From Gnetum montanum (lineage: Eukaryota > Streptophyta > Gnetopsida > Gnetales > Gnetaceae): 64,000 bases of DNA. Below the pieces are notes generated by a model, which saw nothing but the letters and a program-made list of their open reading frames with translations, searched no databases and was not told where the DNA came from. The first letter of the stretch is position 1, and every line of letters starts with the position of its first letter. The stretch covers positions 734,585 through 798,584 of the forward strand of contig MNCI01004678.1 of NCBI GenBank assembly GCA_015680685.1, in the 5' to 3' direction. Below, in pieces: positions 53,964 through 64,000 of the stretch. The translations under genes and the position numbers were made by a program.

Positions 53964-53971
53964 TATTTATA
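53964..53971 (-). promoter_or_regulatory. TATA-like box of the putative gypsy LTR
   Basis: On the minus strand TATAAATA is followed by ccctgttcattgac. The position, 3' of the integrase region on the same strand, fits the 3' LTR of the gypsy element. Confidence 0.45.
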
Positions 53972-54299
53972 CATTTGTCTAAGCTTGGGAGCAGGAATGA
54001 ATGAGATCGATGGCTGCGAGATGAGAGAAAAACGAATCACGTGATAGGTGTACATGGGCAAACTACGTTCTAGACCAGGTGCACTGTATCTTACAACGCA
54101 AGCTAGCACTGTGCGATTTCAACTTGAGATCTTGGATTTTGGATGTTGAAACTTGGAGCAGCCATGAGTGGGCCCTGAGGGGGCCTTGCCCGTTCAAATT
54201 AAGACCATTTTGACCTTAGTCAAGTTTTTGTTGCTTGAGTCGTTCTTGTTTCAAAGTGTTAGGTTGAAATTTTGTGGTGTTTCATTGGCCCCTCTTTGT

Positions 54300-55429
54300 T
54301 GACGTCTGGAGGAATCTACCCGAGAGGCATCAACAAAGAAGTACAAAACACCATGAACAACCAAGTACCAAGCATTGTCCATTGGCCCCTGGCTAGATGT
54401 CATCGCACCTTGTTCAAAAGTACATTTGGTTGAGGGAAATGTGGTTTAGGGAAAGAAGGGAATTGGTTGTAACCAGGGAAATCGAAAGATGATCAAGGGT
54501 TATGAGTGTTGCTAGAATTGTGAGAGAGGAGTGTTCTCGCGTGAGTAAGTTGTGTCACTAGTCTTTGTCAATAGCCGGGTTTTCGGCAGACTTAGAACCA
54601 AGACATTAGAGGTGCGTTCTTTGGAGAAATGGAACCCTTGTGTTATGTTTAAGGAGGCCTGTTGTAAATAGCCAAAGCCACGTGGTGATGTGCCACATGA
54701 TCATTTGCGGCATGAGTGTTCTCCCAAGATAATTACCTTCTCGCCTGGGGCTTGTATGAGAAGAGCCAATGATCTTTGGTCTATGGTATCTGTGGGGTCA
54801 TGAAAACCTTTTTCGTGAATTTTTCTCTTTGATCTTTTTTGTTTTTTTTTGCATTTCTTTTTGGTCCCTTTGAAGGAGCTTTCTTTTTGTGTCGTACTCA
54901 TGCTCATGCGCTTGCGTTTGTATCATGTGTTGTGTGTTGTGTTTTGTGCTGCAACTACTCAGGAATCACAGTGGACAACAATGCATCAAGAGTTTTGGGA
55001 TGAATATTATATTAAGGGACTATAATTGAGTAGGGTAAAAGGATCGTGATGAGGAATAGGGAATGCAGTAGGAGTTCGAAATGTACTTATGAACAGATTA
55101 ATTAACCCAGTTGTGAGCGTCAAGAAGAATGTGATACCTTGTCGTCATGATGGAATGCATCTGTGTACGAACGCCTCAAGTGTGTCATCCTGCAAACACA
55201 GCTCCAAGGGGACAAGGGAACCACAAATGATTTAGTTAGCCAAAGCACTTTTAAACTTGAACATAGTCGATGGAATGGAGCCATCATGTGGAGTTTCAAG
55301 GCAAACAAAGTCTTGAACAACATCAGTTTCATCAAGATCTATGTGGCCAATCAGGTGGCAGGTTCTTGGTGAGCACATACAGCCAATTGCAGTAGCATGC
55401 CTTTTTAAATGGCACCAGGTTGTTGATGA
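54300..55429. other. Gypsy 3' non-coding part
   Basis: Nothing coding is recognised. 54822-54858 has T-rich runs. It probably belongs to the 3' untranslated/LTR part of the minus-strand element. Confidence 0.35.
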
Positions 55430-55760
55430 TGTCTCTAGTTTATAGTCTTAGCAAACTATTGTGGATTAGTTTTACGTCATAATCCTTTGGACGTCGCCAG
55501 TTTATCGTCGTAGTGGATGGTGCAATGCTAGTTTATAGTCATGGTGGACTATGAAGAGGCTAGCTAGTTTATAGTCTTAGTGAACTCTGGTGAATGAGTG
55601 TGACAGTTTAGTGTCATGTTAGACAGAGCTTTGTGGTGTCGATTTACCATCATGACGCCAGGACGTTCTGTGGTGCTAGTTTTAAGTCATAGCTCCAAGA
55701 CTATTTTGTCGTATCAGTTTTAGGTCATGATGCTAGGATCGTTGCGTACCTTAAGATCAT
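55430..55760. repeat. Degenerate hairpin repeats (agtttatagtcatggtggactat-type)
   Basis: Seven to nine spaced units built on agtttatagtcat, several followed by ggactat so that atagtc and gactat can pair. They lie just after the integrase end. The same motif recurs at 60410-60620. Confidence 0.6.
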
Positions 55761-55929
55761 TAGACGTAGAATGGTTTCAGGTACGCGTGATTTGTAGGAT
55801 TGGCCAATTCGTTTCTGTCCATGTCGGTGAGCTTGAATGTCCCATTATCATATGCTTTAGTCACTAAGTAAGGTCATTCCCAGTTGGCTGAGAATTTTTC
55901 TGAGTGTTCGTGGACCTCCTTGAGAACTA

Positions 55930-56890
55930 GTTCACCTTCTTTGATCGACTGCTTATGTGGATTATGTTGATGACGTTGTCGTTGCTGTCTTTGGTACCAT
56001 TTGCTTGATCAAGCGCTTGTACTCTTTCTTCCTCCACCGAGTCAAGTTCAGCGATGTGTAGTTCGTTGTTCTGACTTTCATCAAGGAGGCTAGTGAGCAT
56101 TATCCGCAACGAGGGAACCTATAACTCTAAAGGTAACACAGCTTCAAATCCGTATACTAGGCTATATGGTGTCTTACCTATGGATGTTCGGTGCGTTGTT
56201 CGGTATGCCAATAATGCATAGATTAACTGCTCATGCCATCATCTCTTACTTTGATTCAGCATTTTCTTGAGCACCATGATGATCGTTTTATTCGTAGACT
56301 CCGCTTGACCATTGCTTTGTGGGTAATATGGTGATGAAAATGAGTGTTTAATACCTAGGCTTTCACGGAAGCTTTTAGTATCCGTACTACTAAATTGTGG
56401 CCCATTATCCGTGACTATTATCATTGGGATACCAAAGCGGGTTACGATATTTTCTAATATGAAGTTGCAAACATGTTTGGACGTGGGGAATAACTTCTAC
56501 CCATTTGGTGAAGTATTCGGTCGCAGTGATGATGAAGCTATATCCTGTTGAAGATGGTGGTGTTATCAGCCCAATGATGTCTAATCCCCATTTTTGGAAT
56601 GGCCAGGTGATTTGTGTAGTATGCAACTCATTAGGTGGTACATGTATTAGGTTACCGTGCCTTTGGAAAATGTTATATTTCTTGACCCTGGAGAAGCAGT
56701 CGTACTCCATATGTGGCCAGTAGTAGCCCAAACGTCTAATTTCCGTTGCCATTGCTTTGGGTGCTATATGCCCTCTGCAAAGTCCTTCATGAACCTGTTC
56801 CACGATTGTTTGGGCATCGATGCTATTGACGCACATCAAGAACATGCCTTCATAGGATCTGCAACACAATGTGTCTCCTATTAATGCATA
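55930..56890 (-). pseudogene. Gypsy integrase
   Basis: VHEGLCRGHIAPKAMATEIR then GYYWPHM: the zinc-binding HHCC region with both histidines, but the CxxC pair is changed (KKYNIFQRH). WPFQKWGLDIIG carries the first catalytic Asp. The usual ATDYFTKW reads ATEYFTKW next to it. Then, after a frameshift, VTDNGPQFSS has the second catalytic Asp and PQSNGQAESTNK the catalytic Glu. Loss of the zinc cysteines indicates an inactive copy. Confidence 0.8.
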
Positions 56891-56953
56891 TTGCTGAGAG
56901 TGTTTTCACATCGCGTCCTTTTGGGCTCTTGTCAAATGTTGTGGCGATTTGCC

Positions 56954-57799
56954 TTATTGAAGGTACTCTTTTATGTCATCGTACCATTCTATTGCTTGTG
57001 TAGTGTTGACTAACGCTATGGGTATTTTGTTGAGGGCGTCGGTTATAGGTTTGGCACAATTTGTTATAGAATTAGGCAACGCATGGAACATCTCAGGTGT
57101 CATGTTCAATGCTAGTGTGGCAAGTGCGTCGGCAATGGTATTTTCGTTCCTAGGAATATGTTGCACGTCTATGTTGATTAGTTGTTTTAGCAAGTATTTA
57201 GTCAGGTCACAGTATGGTTGTAAATGAGGAGCTTTGCATGCATAGATATCTGTGACTTGATTGATTACTAATTGTGAGTCACCTCGAACTACAAGACATG
57301 TGATTCCCGAAGTTAGTGCCGCTATAAGACCTCTAAGAAGACCTTCGTACTCCACCACATTGTTGGTGCAAGGGAAGTTTAGTCGATAGGCAAAGGGACG
57401 AATGTCTTTCGAGGGATATGTTATGACGACTGTAGCACTTCCCCCTTGGGAAGTGGATGCTTCGTCAAAGTACAGGATTGCATCGTAATTTTTGGGCACT
57501 ACATCTATGCTGTTAATATCTTCGTCAGGGAATTCAAGGTTGATTGTCGCTTGATCTTGTGTCAGTGATGCAGTCAACTGATTGGCTATTGCTTGACCCT
57601 TAGTGGAGGATTGAGCAACATAGCATAGGTCAAACTCTACAATCATCACCTTCCATCTAGCTATCCTACTTGATTCATAGATGTTGTTAGTGATAGCTCG
57701 AAGCACGTTGTCTTTGCAAATGATATAGACTTGGTTACAGAAGAGATAGTGTCGCCACTTTTTCAAGGAAAAGATAAGGGCGAAGCATGATCTCTCCAC
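56954..57799 (-). pseudogene. Gypsy RNase H plus second (archaeal-type-like) RNase H, open frame
   Basis: A 281-codon frame. The N-terminus has CFALIFSLKKWRHYLFCNQV, the end of the RT-linked RNase H. A connection follows (RIARWKVMIVEFDL). A second RNase H comes next: AILYFDEASTSQGG, NNVVEYEGLLRGL with the catalytic Glu, VVRGDSQLVINQV with an Asp, and NTIADALATLA with the last Asp. In the first motif the usual F-D-G-A reads FDEA. The frame has no stop and is the best preserved part of the element. Confidence 0.8.
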
Positions 57800-59110
57800 A
57801 TCATTGTATCATTGTTCATAGGCAGTTAAGGCATGGCTTAGATAGTAAATGGGGATCTTGGCTCCATCTTCTCGTTTTTGGCAAAGAATGGATGTAATCG
57901 ATGAATCAGATGTGGCAAGGTAGATGTAAAAAGGTTTATCGCTTTGCAGGGGATGAACTATTGGCAGTTGAGCCAACTCCGTTTTTATGTTTTCAAAGGC
58001 TTCTTGGCACCGTTGAGTCCATTGAAAATGGACGTTCTTTCGCAGTAAATATTGCATGGATTTTAATTTATCAGTTAGCTTTGCGAATAAGCGTTTAATG
58101 AATTGTAGTCTACCTTACAAACCACGTAATTCAGTAAGGTTCCTAGGTGGTTGCATACTAGTTATTGCTTTAACCTTATTAGGGTCTACCCATATACCTA
58201 TTTTGGAGACTACAAAGCCAAGCATTTTTCCCGTCGTAACCCCAAAGACGCATTTCTTTGGGTTCAGCCTAAGGTCGTATTTGAGACAGTGTTTGAGTAC
58301 CAAGTCTAGGTGTTTTGCGTGTTGTTCGATTGTTTTGGACTTGACTGTGATGTCGCCTACATAATCATTGAGCGAATCGAGCATGTAATCGCTAAATATA
58401 TATGTCATTACCCATTGATATGTGGCACCTACATTTTTGAGACCGAATGACATCATTGTATAATAGAACGTGCCCCAAGGTGTCATGAAGGTCATCCTGA
58501 GTTGGTGTTCTGGGTTGATCTTGATTTGGTTGTATCCCAAGAATCGATCCATAAAGGATAATAATGTGTGTCCAGCGGTTGAGTCAACGAGTTGATCGAT
58601 ACTAGGTAGCAGGAAGTCATCCTTTATAGTGGCTACGTTGAGGTCATAGAAGTCAATACATATGCGAATGCTACCATTCTTCTTAGGGACTACAATAATG
58701 TTGGATACCCAATTAGCATAATTAACAGCCCAGATGAAATCAGCCTGATAGAGCTTCATGATTTTGTTACGAACTGCCAACGCTACCTCAGGCCTAACCT
58801 TTGGTGCTTTTTGCTTTACTGGTCTAAGTTTTTCATCAAGGATGATGTTATGCTAGATGATGCGAGGGTCCAATCTTGGCATATCGGTATATGACCAAGC
58901 GAAAGTTTTGATATTATTCTTTAGCACTTGTGTAATGTCATTGGCAATTTGTGGATTTAGTAGAGTACTTAATTTTAATGTTTTAAGCTCATCACTAGAC
59001 ATGGCAATGGGAACTTCGACGAGGGGATCCTCAGTGATGTTGTCAGTTTCTAAGTCCAAAGGTTTAGTCATATCCTCAAAGCAGTCTAATGTTCCTTGAG
59101 TGGACACCAC
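57800..59110 (-). pseudogene. Gypsy reverse transcriptase
   Basis: 58853-59110 is the RT lead-in (FAWSYTDMPRLDPRII). 58115-58780 reads WVSNIIVVPKKNGSIRICID, then PLPSIDQLVD-like FLLPSIDQLVD, DRFLGYNQI and FMTPWGTFYYTMMSFGLKN. The catalytic YVDD reads YVGD (LNDYVGDITVKS). 57809-58057 continues with QRCQEAFENIKTEL. The changed second catalytic Asp would abolish polymerase activity. Confidence 0.85.
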
Positions 59111-60409
59111 GAAATTATTATAAATTCATGATGAGTCTAGATCAATGGATTCTAGGTTAACTTCTCGTTGAATGGCCCCATGTGGTCCATTGATAGACAA
59201 CAGTGAAAAGAGATGCTTGCTATCCATGCATCTGACCCTGCCAATTAAATGGGGAGGCACGTGAGCAAGGGTGAGTTGCAATTTCTTGTAAAGTTAATTT
59301 CTACGTCTTAATGCAATAAAGGCACACGACTAATAGTTTATCATTGTATACAGACGTTTGACAGTTTTAGGCCTTGCCTAGGCTAGGTGTGGCAGTAAGG
59401 CCATGCCGGGCCCTTTGCCAGTCATGTTTCAAGTATATACAAGTATTATAATTTTTTTTATGATTGTTGGATTTTTTGTGAATTTTTCTTCTTCATTTTT
59501 TTTGTCTAAATGCATGGGTTATTTTGCAATGGTTAATAAAAAAAAGTAGCTACTTCAGAAGCACAAGAATAAAATAAAATAGAATAAAATAAGAGGATAA
59601 AGGACGAGGTGTTACGTGACTACAAAATGAGATAAAATGGCACCAAGTATGGTGTAAGAATAAGCAACTGGGCGTAGTGTGAGTTAGAGGACCAGTGCAC
59701 AACGTGTGCTTAGTGTGAGTTACAGAAACCCAACACTACGTCTGAAACGTGAACGACTGGGAAGACACAGCGTAACCAGGATGAAGGCCAAGGGAAAGTA
59801 GGAATGGGGAAAAGGGAAGAAGCAAGCAAGCTTGGCATTTATGGAAGAGAGTGAGGATCTGCTCCAACACCTTCCACAACCTAAGATTTCTTTGTGGGTT
59901 GGAACCCTATGCAGGTTTTATTTTTGTTTTTTCTTTTTCTATATTTTTATTTTGTTTTGTGTGTTTACTCATTTTTTTGTTTTGTTTTCTCTTCGTGACA
60001 GGGGCTTGGTGGTGATGAGGCTAGCCCTAGTGGGATGAGAGCTAATAACATAGAGGATTTTGGGGACTAGCCCCCTCCTAACACTAGTGTATGATTTAGC
60101 TTGTTGGTCTTGTTAACCTTGTCATTTCTTTGCTAGTTTGGTTATTTTTTTGTTGGTTTTGGAATATGTGAAGACAAATGTAACATGATCATGGTGTAAT
60201 ATGTAGTTATTCTATTGCTGTGCTAACACTCCATATTACATATATTTATATATTTTGTTTTTTCTTTTTTGAGTTTCTTTGTGAACACTGTATCTAACAA
60301 AATATGAAATGAACATTGTAACTTGCAAAATGTGAATGATAATGATGTAACGAAATTTCGGTAAATTGATAGTGTACTGTACTCTAGTTTAAAACCATTT
60401 CGAGCTAGG
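59111..60409 (-). other. Non-coding spacer between gypsy protease and RT (Ogre-type intron candidate)
   Basis: About 1.3-1.5 kb with no coding similarity, T-rich on the + strand around 59930-60000 and 60240-60270. In Ogre elements from other plants an intron separates the protease and RT reading frames, and this spacer sits at that position. Splice sites were not determined. Confidence 0.45.
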
Positions 60410-60620
60410 CACATCAGTTTAAAGTCATGATGGACTATTGTATCTTTGTTGAAGAAAAAGAGGAGACTGTAGTTATTTTTGGCGAAAATTTATTTTTTTA
60501 AGAAGGAACCGGCCATTTCTGATCGTGGCTAGTTTAACGTTGTTGCAGATGCTTGGTAGTTTAACATCATTCTGGACACGTAGTAGTTTAACGTCATTTC
60601 AGACGAGTAGTCATTTTAAC
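60410..60620. repeat. Degenerate hairpin repeats, second array
   Basis: agtttaaagtcatgatggacta, then three agtttaacgtcat-like units spaced 30-40 bases, ending at the protease stop. Same motif as 55430-55760. Confidence 0.55.
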
Positions 60621-61400
60621 AGTTGAGTGGCTTCTTTAATTTTTGCAAATTGACATGGTGTGTTGGGCATGTTGGTGTAATCATATATTCTGCATCTCCT
60701 TCGCTAATTATGTTAAACGGTAATTTGGACCATGAGACATCTGGAGGAATGACCCCTATGTCCACATGCTCTAATGTTTCCATGTTTTGTAATGTTTCTA
60801 TATCTTCCGAGGGATCATGGTTTGGAGATAGGTTATTGCTTTGGTTTTCAATGGGTATGGCGTCCTGTTTAAGATCGAGAGTAATGTTATCTTGTTTAGT
60901 CTCATCGATTTCGACCTCTGAGCCTTGGTTTGTGCCTACGTGTGTAGAGGTGTTGGGTGTAGGTACATCACTGTGTATAATGATTTCACCACCTTCATAG
61001 GGTAAGTGAATCTCTTGGTGGATGGGTGAGGATACCACTTTTAATTGGGCTAACCATGATCGTCCCAAAATTAAGTTAAATCTAGGCATCTTGTCTACGA
61101 CTACGAATTCAGCTAACATGGGGAATCAGTCCCCTGTTATGAAATCCAAAGTTAATGTTCCTTTGACAACTATGCGTGATCCACTGAAAAATTTTAGGAA
61201 TGTCGTGGAAGTTGGATTGATTTGTTCAGTTAGCCCTAACTATTCGGATGGGGCATGGTACTACGTTCGTGGTTGCTCCGTCATCTACGTGCACCCGATG
61301 TATTTTAAATTGATTTACTTGTATAGTTATGAACATGGGTGCAGTGGTGATGTTGGCACATTTCAAGCCATTACATGGAGCAGAAGATTCAGTCTATTTA
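60616..61400 (-). pseudogene. Gypsy aspartic protease region
   Basis: Minus strand: IHRVHVDDGATTNVV contains a DDG in place of DTG, as in some Tat-group proteases. It is followed, after stops, by FVVVDKMPRFNLILGRSWLA, the ILGR flap-side motif, and LPYEGGEII. An acidic linker continues to the stop at about 60616. Several stops and frameshifts lie before 61119. Confidence 0.7.
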
Positions 61401-61410
61401 AATAGAAGGA

Positions 61411-62099
61411 AAGAGAATAAAAATAAAATGAAATAGGTGTAAAAATTCGGATGAGTTTTATGGTGATAAAACACATATTTTATTTTAAACCTTACATTGG
61501 GTAAAGAATGTGATATTTCGGCATATTACATTCAACCAAACTCAGACTGGTTCAGCAGCGGTGGCAGACACGAGATATACATGGCCTGACCATACAAACA
61601 TATCGATGAGAAACATTAACCAAGAATGGTGTCGGTCCTGCTTTTACAGATTCACATTAAAGCCAATGAACAGAGAAAATTGGATTCTGTGGTAAGAAGA
61701 AACAGTGTACTGTACTGAATGCTTTCAGAGACAAGGGCGCATCTTGTGATGTCCAGGCATTGGAAAATCGTTTTTGAAGCTAAAAAATGGTACACTTACT
61801 CTCAAAAGAAACGCGGTGGTTCGTATCAATACAGCAACCAAAATAAGTGATGCTTGCTGATAAAATTTTGCCAAGAACCGCCAGGAATAACTTCATATTC
61901 TTCTTCGGAATTTTGTCAAATACTTGTCGCGCAAGGTTTCTTTTTTCTGTTTACACAGTGAGCCTAATTCCTTGGCCAGAGGTTATAGTAAAATGAATGA
62001 AACAGGGCGAAAATGCAGGTGGTTACCATGCCTGCACCTATGCCTGCGATTCTGGATGGTTATAAGCAAAAACAAAAAATAAAAACATAAATGCTGACT
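61411..62099. other. Unassigned
   Basis: No gag or other domain seen, although gypsy gag would be expected here if the element were complete. Confidence 0.35.
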
Positions 62100-62139
62100 G
62101 CTTCCAAGACATGGAAGGTGTCTGTTTTCTTTGCCAAAA

Positions 62140-62440
62140 CAAGTGATAATCGCGGACGCACTCACACCGTTGGCGCTTTATGCGCTGGACTTGAACGCCG
62201 CCCATGTATAGGAGCAGGACACCATCGCCGAGGGTTTACAGTTCCAAGCCCTTTCACTGCCGATATGGGAGAAATAGCAACTACTGCCGAGTTGTGCGTG
62301 GAAGCGGTTCCAACTGCCATCGTATTCTTGGGGGTTCAATGGGCGAGACGAGTTCGGCGGAGCGGAGCACAAGCTGCGAAGAAGGGCTGCATACAGGAGA
62401 AGCCATTGGGCAACTCGGTTAACTGCAAACTGCATCTTTC
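62140..62440 (+). pseudogene. GC-rich coding-like scrap, family not recognised
   Basis: GC content is clearly above its surroundings. The frame starting near 62152 reads ADALTPLALYALDLNAAHV, stop, EQDTIAEGLQFQALSLPIWE, stop, and then GFNGRDEFGGAEHKLRRRAA. Codon-like texture with two stops suggests a decayed piece of a former exon. I do not recognise the family. Confidence 0.3.
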
Positions 62441-62729
62441 ACGATATCAGTTGACGTTGGAAAATTATTTACTTTTGGAACGTATATTTTCTCTCATCGG
62501 CCATCCCTTAAATTAATTTTATATCCAATTATATTCTTTGTAAAACTGAAACGTGACGTTTCTAAAGCCTCAACTTAACAAGATGAACATTGGATATACA
62601 TGCTGAACACCTACCTCTATATTAAAGATATATTCAAAGACAAAAATTCTTGGGATATTTACCCAATATCATACATGAAGTAGACACTTGTCAGTTGCAG
62701 ATTTTTTATCTATATGGTGGTTGAAACCA

Positions 62730-62870
62730 CCCAAAATTGTTGTAACTTACCTAACTTGTTGGGCAAGTAACCTCCTAACTTGTTGGCCAAGTAATCTCCT
62801 AATTGGTTGGCCAAGTTACTTGGGAGAGAAGTTAGGTGAGATATTTTTGAATATGTAACTTCCCTACCTA
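62730..62870. repeat. 28-base tandem subrepeats before a TATA box
   Basis: Three to four units of aacttgttggccaagtaac/tctcct(aa), ending 30-40 bases before a TATA box. Layout typical of an LTR U3 region. Confidence 0.7.
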
Positions 62871-62881
62871 CCTTGGAACCC

Positions 62882-62888
62882 TATAAAA
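62882..62888 (+). promoter_or_regulatory. TATA box of a plus-strand LTR-like element
   Basis: TATAAAA in ggaaccctataaaaaggcttc, downstream of the subrepeats. The transcribed side would run toward the right window end, where no domain is readable before 64000. Confidence 0.55.
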
Positions 62889-64000
62889 AGGCTTCGGGGG
62901 AAAGAAGAAAAAAGAAAGGAATCTCAATTGGATCTCAATTTTTTAGGACTTTTGGGAGGTCTCATACATACACTTTTGAGAAGACATTGGGATCACACTT
63001 GGGCTCTCACTCGGAGACATACTTGAGGTCTTGAGAAGAGCTTTGTAAAGAAATCGTGAACGATTGCTTGCAAGATGGCTTGCTAGAATAAAGATTTCAG
63101 ACTCTTTGTCATGGTCCTGTGAGTTATGTATTTTATTTTTTGTTTTGTTTAAATTGTTTAGCTAGTGGTTTAGATAGTACCATCCTTAGCAAGTAATTTT
63201 GGGATTTTTAGATTGCTCTTGTTGTTCTTGTTGCCCGATAGAAATTTCTATTAAAATTTTGCCATAGAAGCGCTTGTGTTTAAAAGCCTTAAGAGCATTT
63301 TGGTAGTAAATTTCATTATTGTGCAACGTGTGGAAACTGCTATTGGGATTGTTGTAAGAAAGCCTCTGTTTGTAGTCACGCCGTTGAACAATTCAGTAGT
63401 CGAGATGGTTCAGAAAATCTTTGGTATTTTGATGGGACTATAATAGCTTCTTTTTATCTTTAAAGTGAATTCTCGTGGTATTTCAATTAGAAATTGTCAA
63501 GTATTTTAAAGGTTCTGTTTGAATGCAATTATTGACATCTATTATCTAGTCAAAATGGAGTCCCATACGTGGTAGTTTACGTAGCAATTTTTGGTAGCAT
63601 AATAGGATTGTCTTGAAGATATTGCTTGTTTGAGCCTTGGAAGTTTGAACAATTCGTAGATATTGAATTTGGGATCGCTTTATTGCGAAGTGTTTACTCT
63701 TGTCATTTTACCTTGTTTAAATATTTGAGGTCTACACAAATCTTCTTTCTTTTCTTTTCTGCTTATTTCCATCGAATCTTGCTCTATTTCTAGTTTTCTT
63801 GTGGAACTATCTCTTTCTCTGGGGAAAATTATGAGTAGATTGCGGAGTTGTGCTTAAATGTTTTCACAAAATTTTATTTGTTACAAGTAGGTATTATAAG
63901 GACCGCGTAGACTAGGCAGTTGAACAAAATAGGAAATTTCAAGAATTCATAGTACTTGGCAAAGTGGGCTGAATCTCTTTAAAGTAAGTCATTTGTAGTT
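62889..64000. other. Right end, probably LTR/leader of an element that continues outside
   Basis: No coding domain or primer-binding site identified. Confidence 0.35.

Larger units (their letters stand above)
53150..61410 (-). mobile_element. Ty3/gypsy element, Tat/Ogre-like, minus strand, degenerate
   Basis: Domain order on the minus strand: protease (about 61390-60616), a 1.5-kb non-coding spacer, reverse transcriptase (about 59110-57800), RNase H, a second RNase H (about 57560-57150) and integrase (about 56890-55930). A noncoding 3' part with an LTR-like TATA box follows at 53964-53971. Two RNase H domains, and a spacer between protease and RT, are marks of the Tat/Ogre group. No gag was found above 61410, so the 5' end is missing. 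Active-site changes and stops indicate a dead copy. LTR limits are uncertain. Confidence 0.75.

Overview
Plant nuclear DNA. The long introns and the dense, mostly decayed mix of LINEs, SINEs and Ty1/copia and Ty3/gypsy elements suggest a gymnosperm (conifer-type) genome; plant is certain, gymnosperm is inference. The one gene that looks intact is an EXO70A-type exocyst subunit on the + strand. I joined 12 exons from 13221 to 49300. All splice sites are GT-AG, all phases agree, and the product is a 634-residue protein, close to the length I know for plant EXO70A1. Three introns are very large: intron 3 (4.8 kb), intron 4 (7.3 kb) and intron 9 (20.4 kb). They hold most of the transposons in the window.

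Layout. 1-2.2 kb: LTR-like repeat, copy A; an inverted partner (copy B) lies at 50.9-53.0 kb. 3.5-4.2 kb: an LTR-like promoter with subrepeats and a fragment of a chloroplast RRM protein gene, both on the minus strand. 5.0-9.7 kb: a decayed two-ORF LINE. 9.87-10.42 kb: fragments of two unrelated genes side by side on the minus strand (terpene synthase C-terminus, then monodehydroascorbate reductase N-terminus). 11.8-12.2 kb: a LINE endonuclease scrap. 13.2-49.3 kb: EXO70 with its intronic elements. 53-61.4 kb: a minus-strand Ty3/gypsy element with the double RNase H layout of the Tat/Ogre group. 62.1-64 kb: a GC-rich coding-like scrap and another LTR-like promoter with subrepeats.

The most unusual content is a LINE family with four sense-strand copies inside EXO70 (E1 22.7-24.3, E2 31.8-34.5, E3 34.8-37.9, E4 38.4-42.95 kb), plus a diverged antisense relative of its 3' region (E5, 31.0-31.8 kb). 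E2, E3 and E4 have recognisable 15-18 bp target-site duplications. Downstream of the usual reverse transcriptase and zinc-binding region, these elements share an extra coding region. It contains a helical domain resembling the 'putative plant transposon protein' / plant mobile domain type, then a charged coiled coil in E1-E3, then a Cys-containing C-terminal block in E1-E3. I do not know a plant LINE described with this layout.

A 158-base run of N and several long G or C homopolymers with single N bases mark weak points in the assembly.
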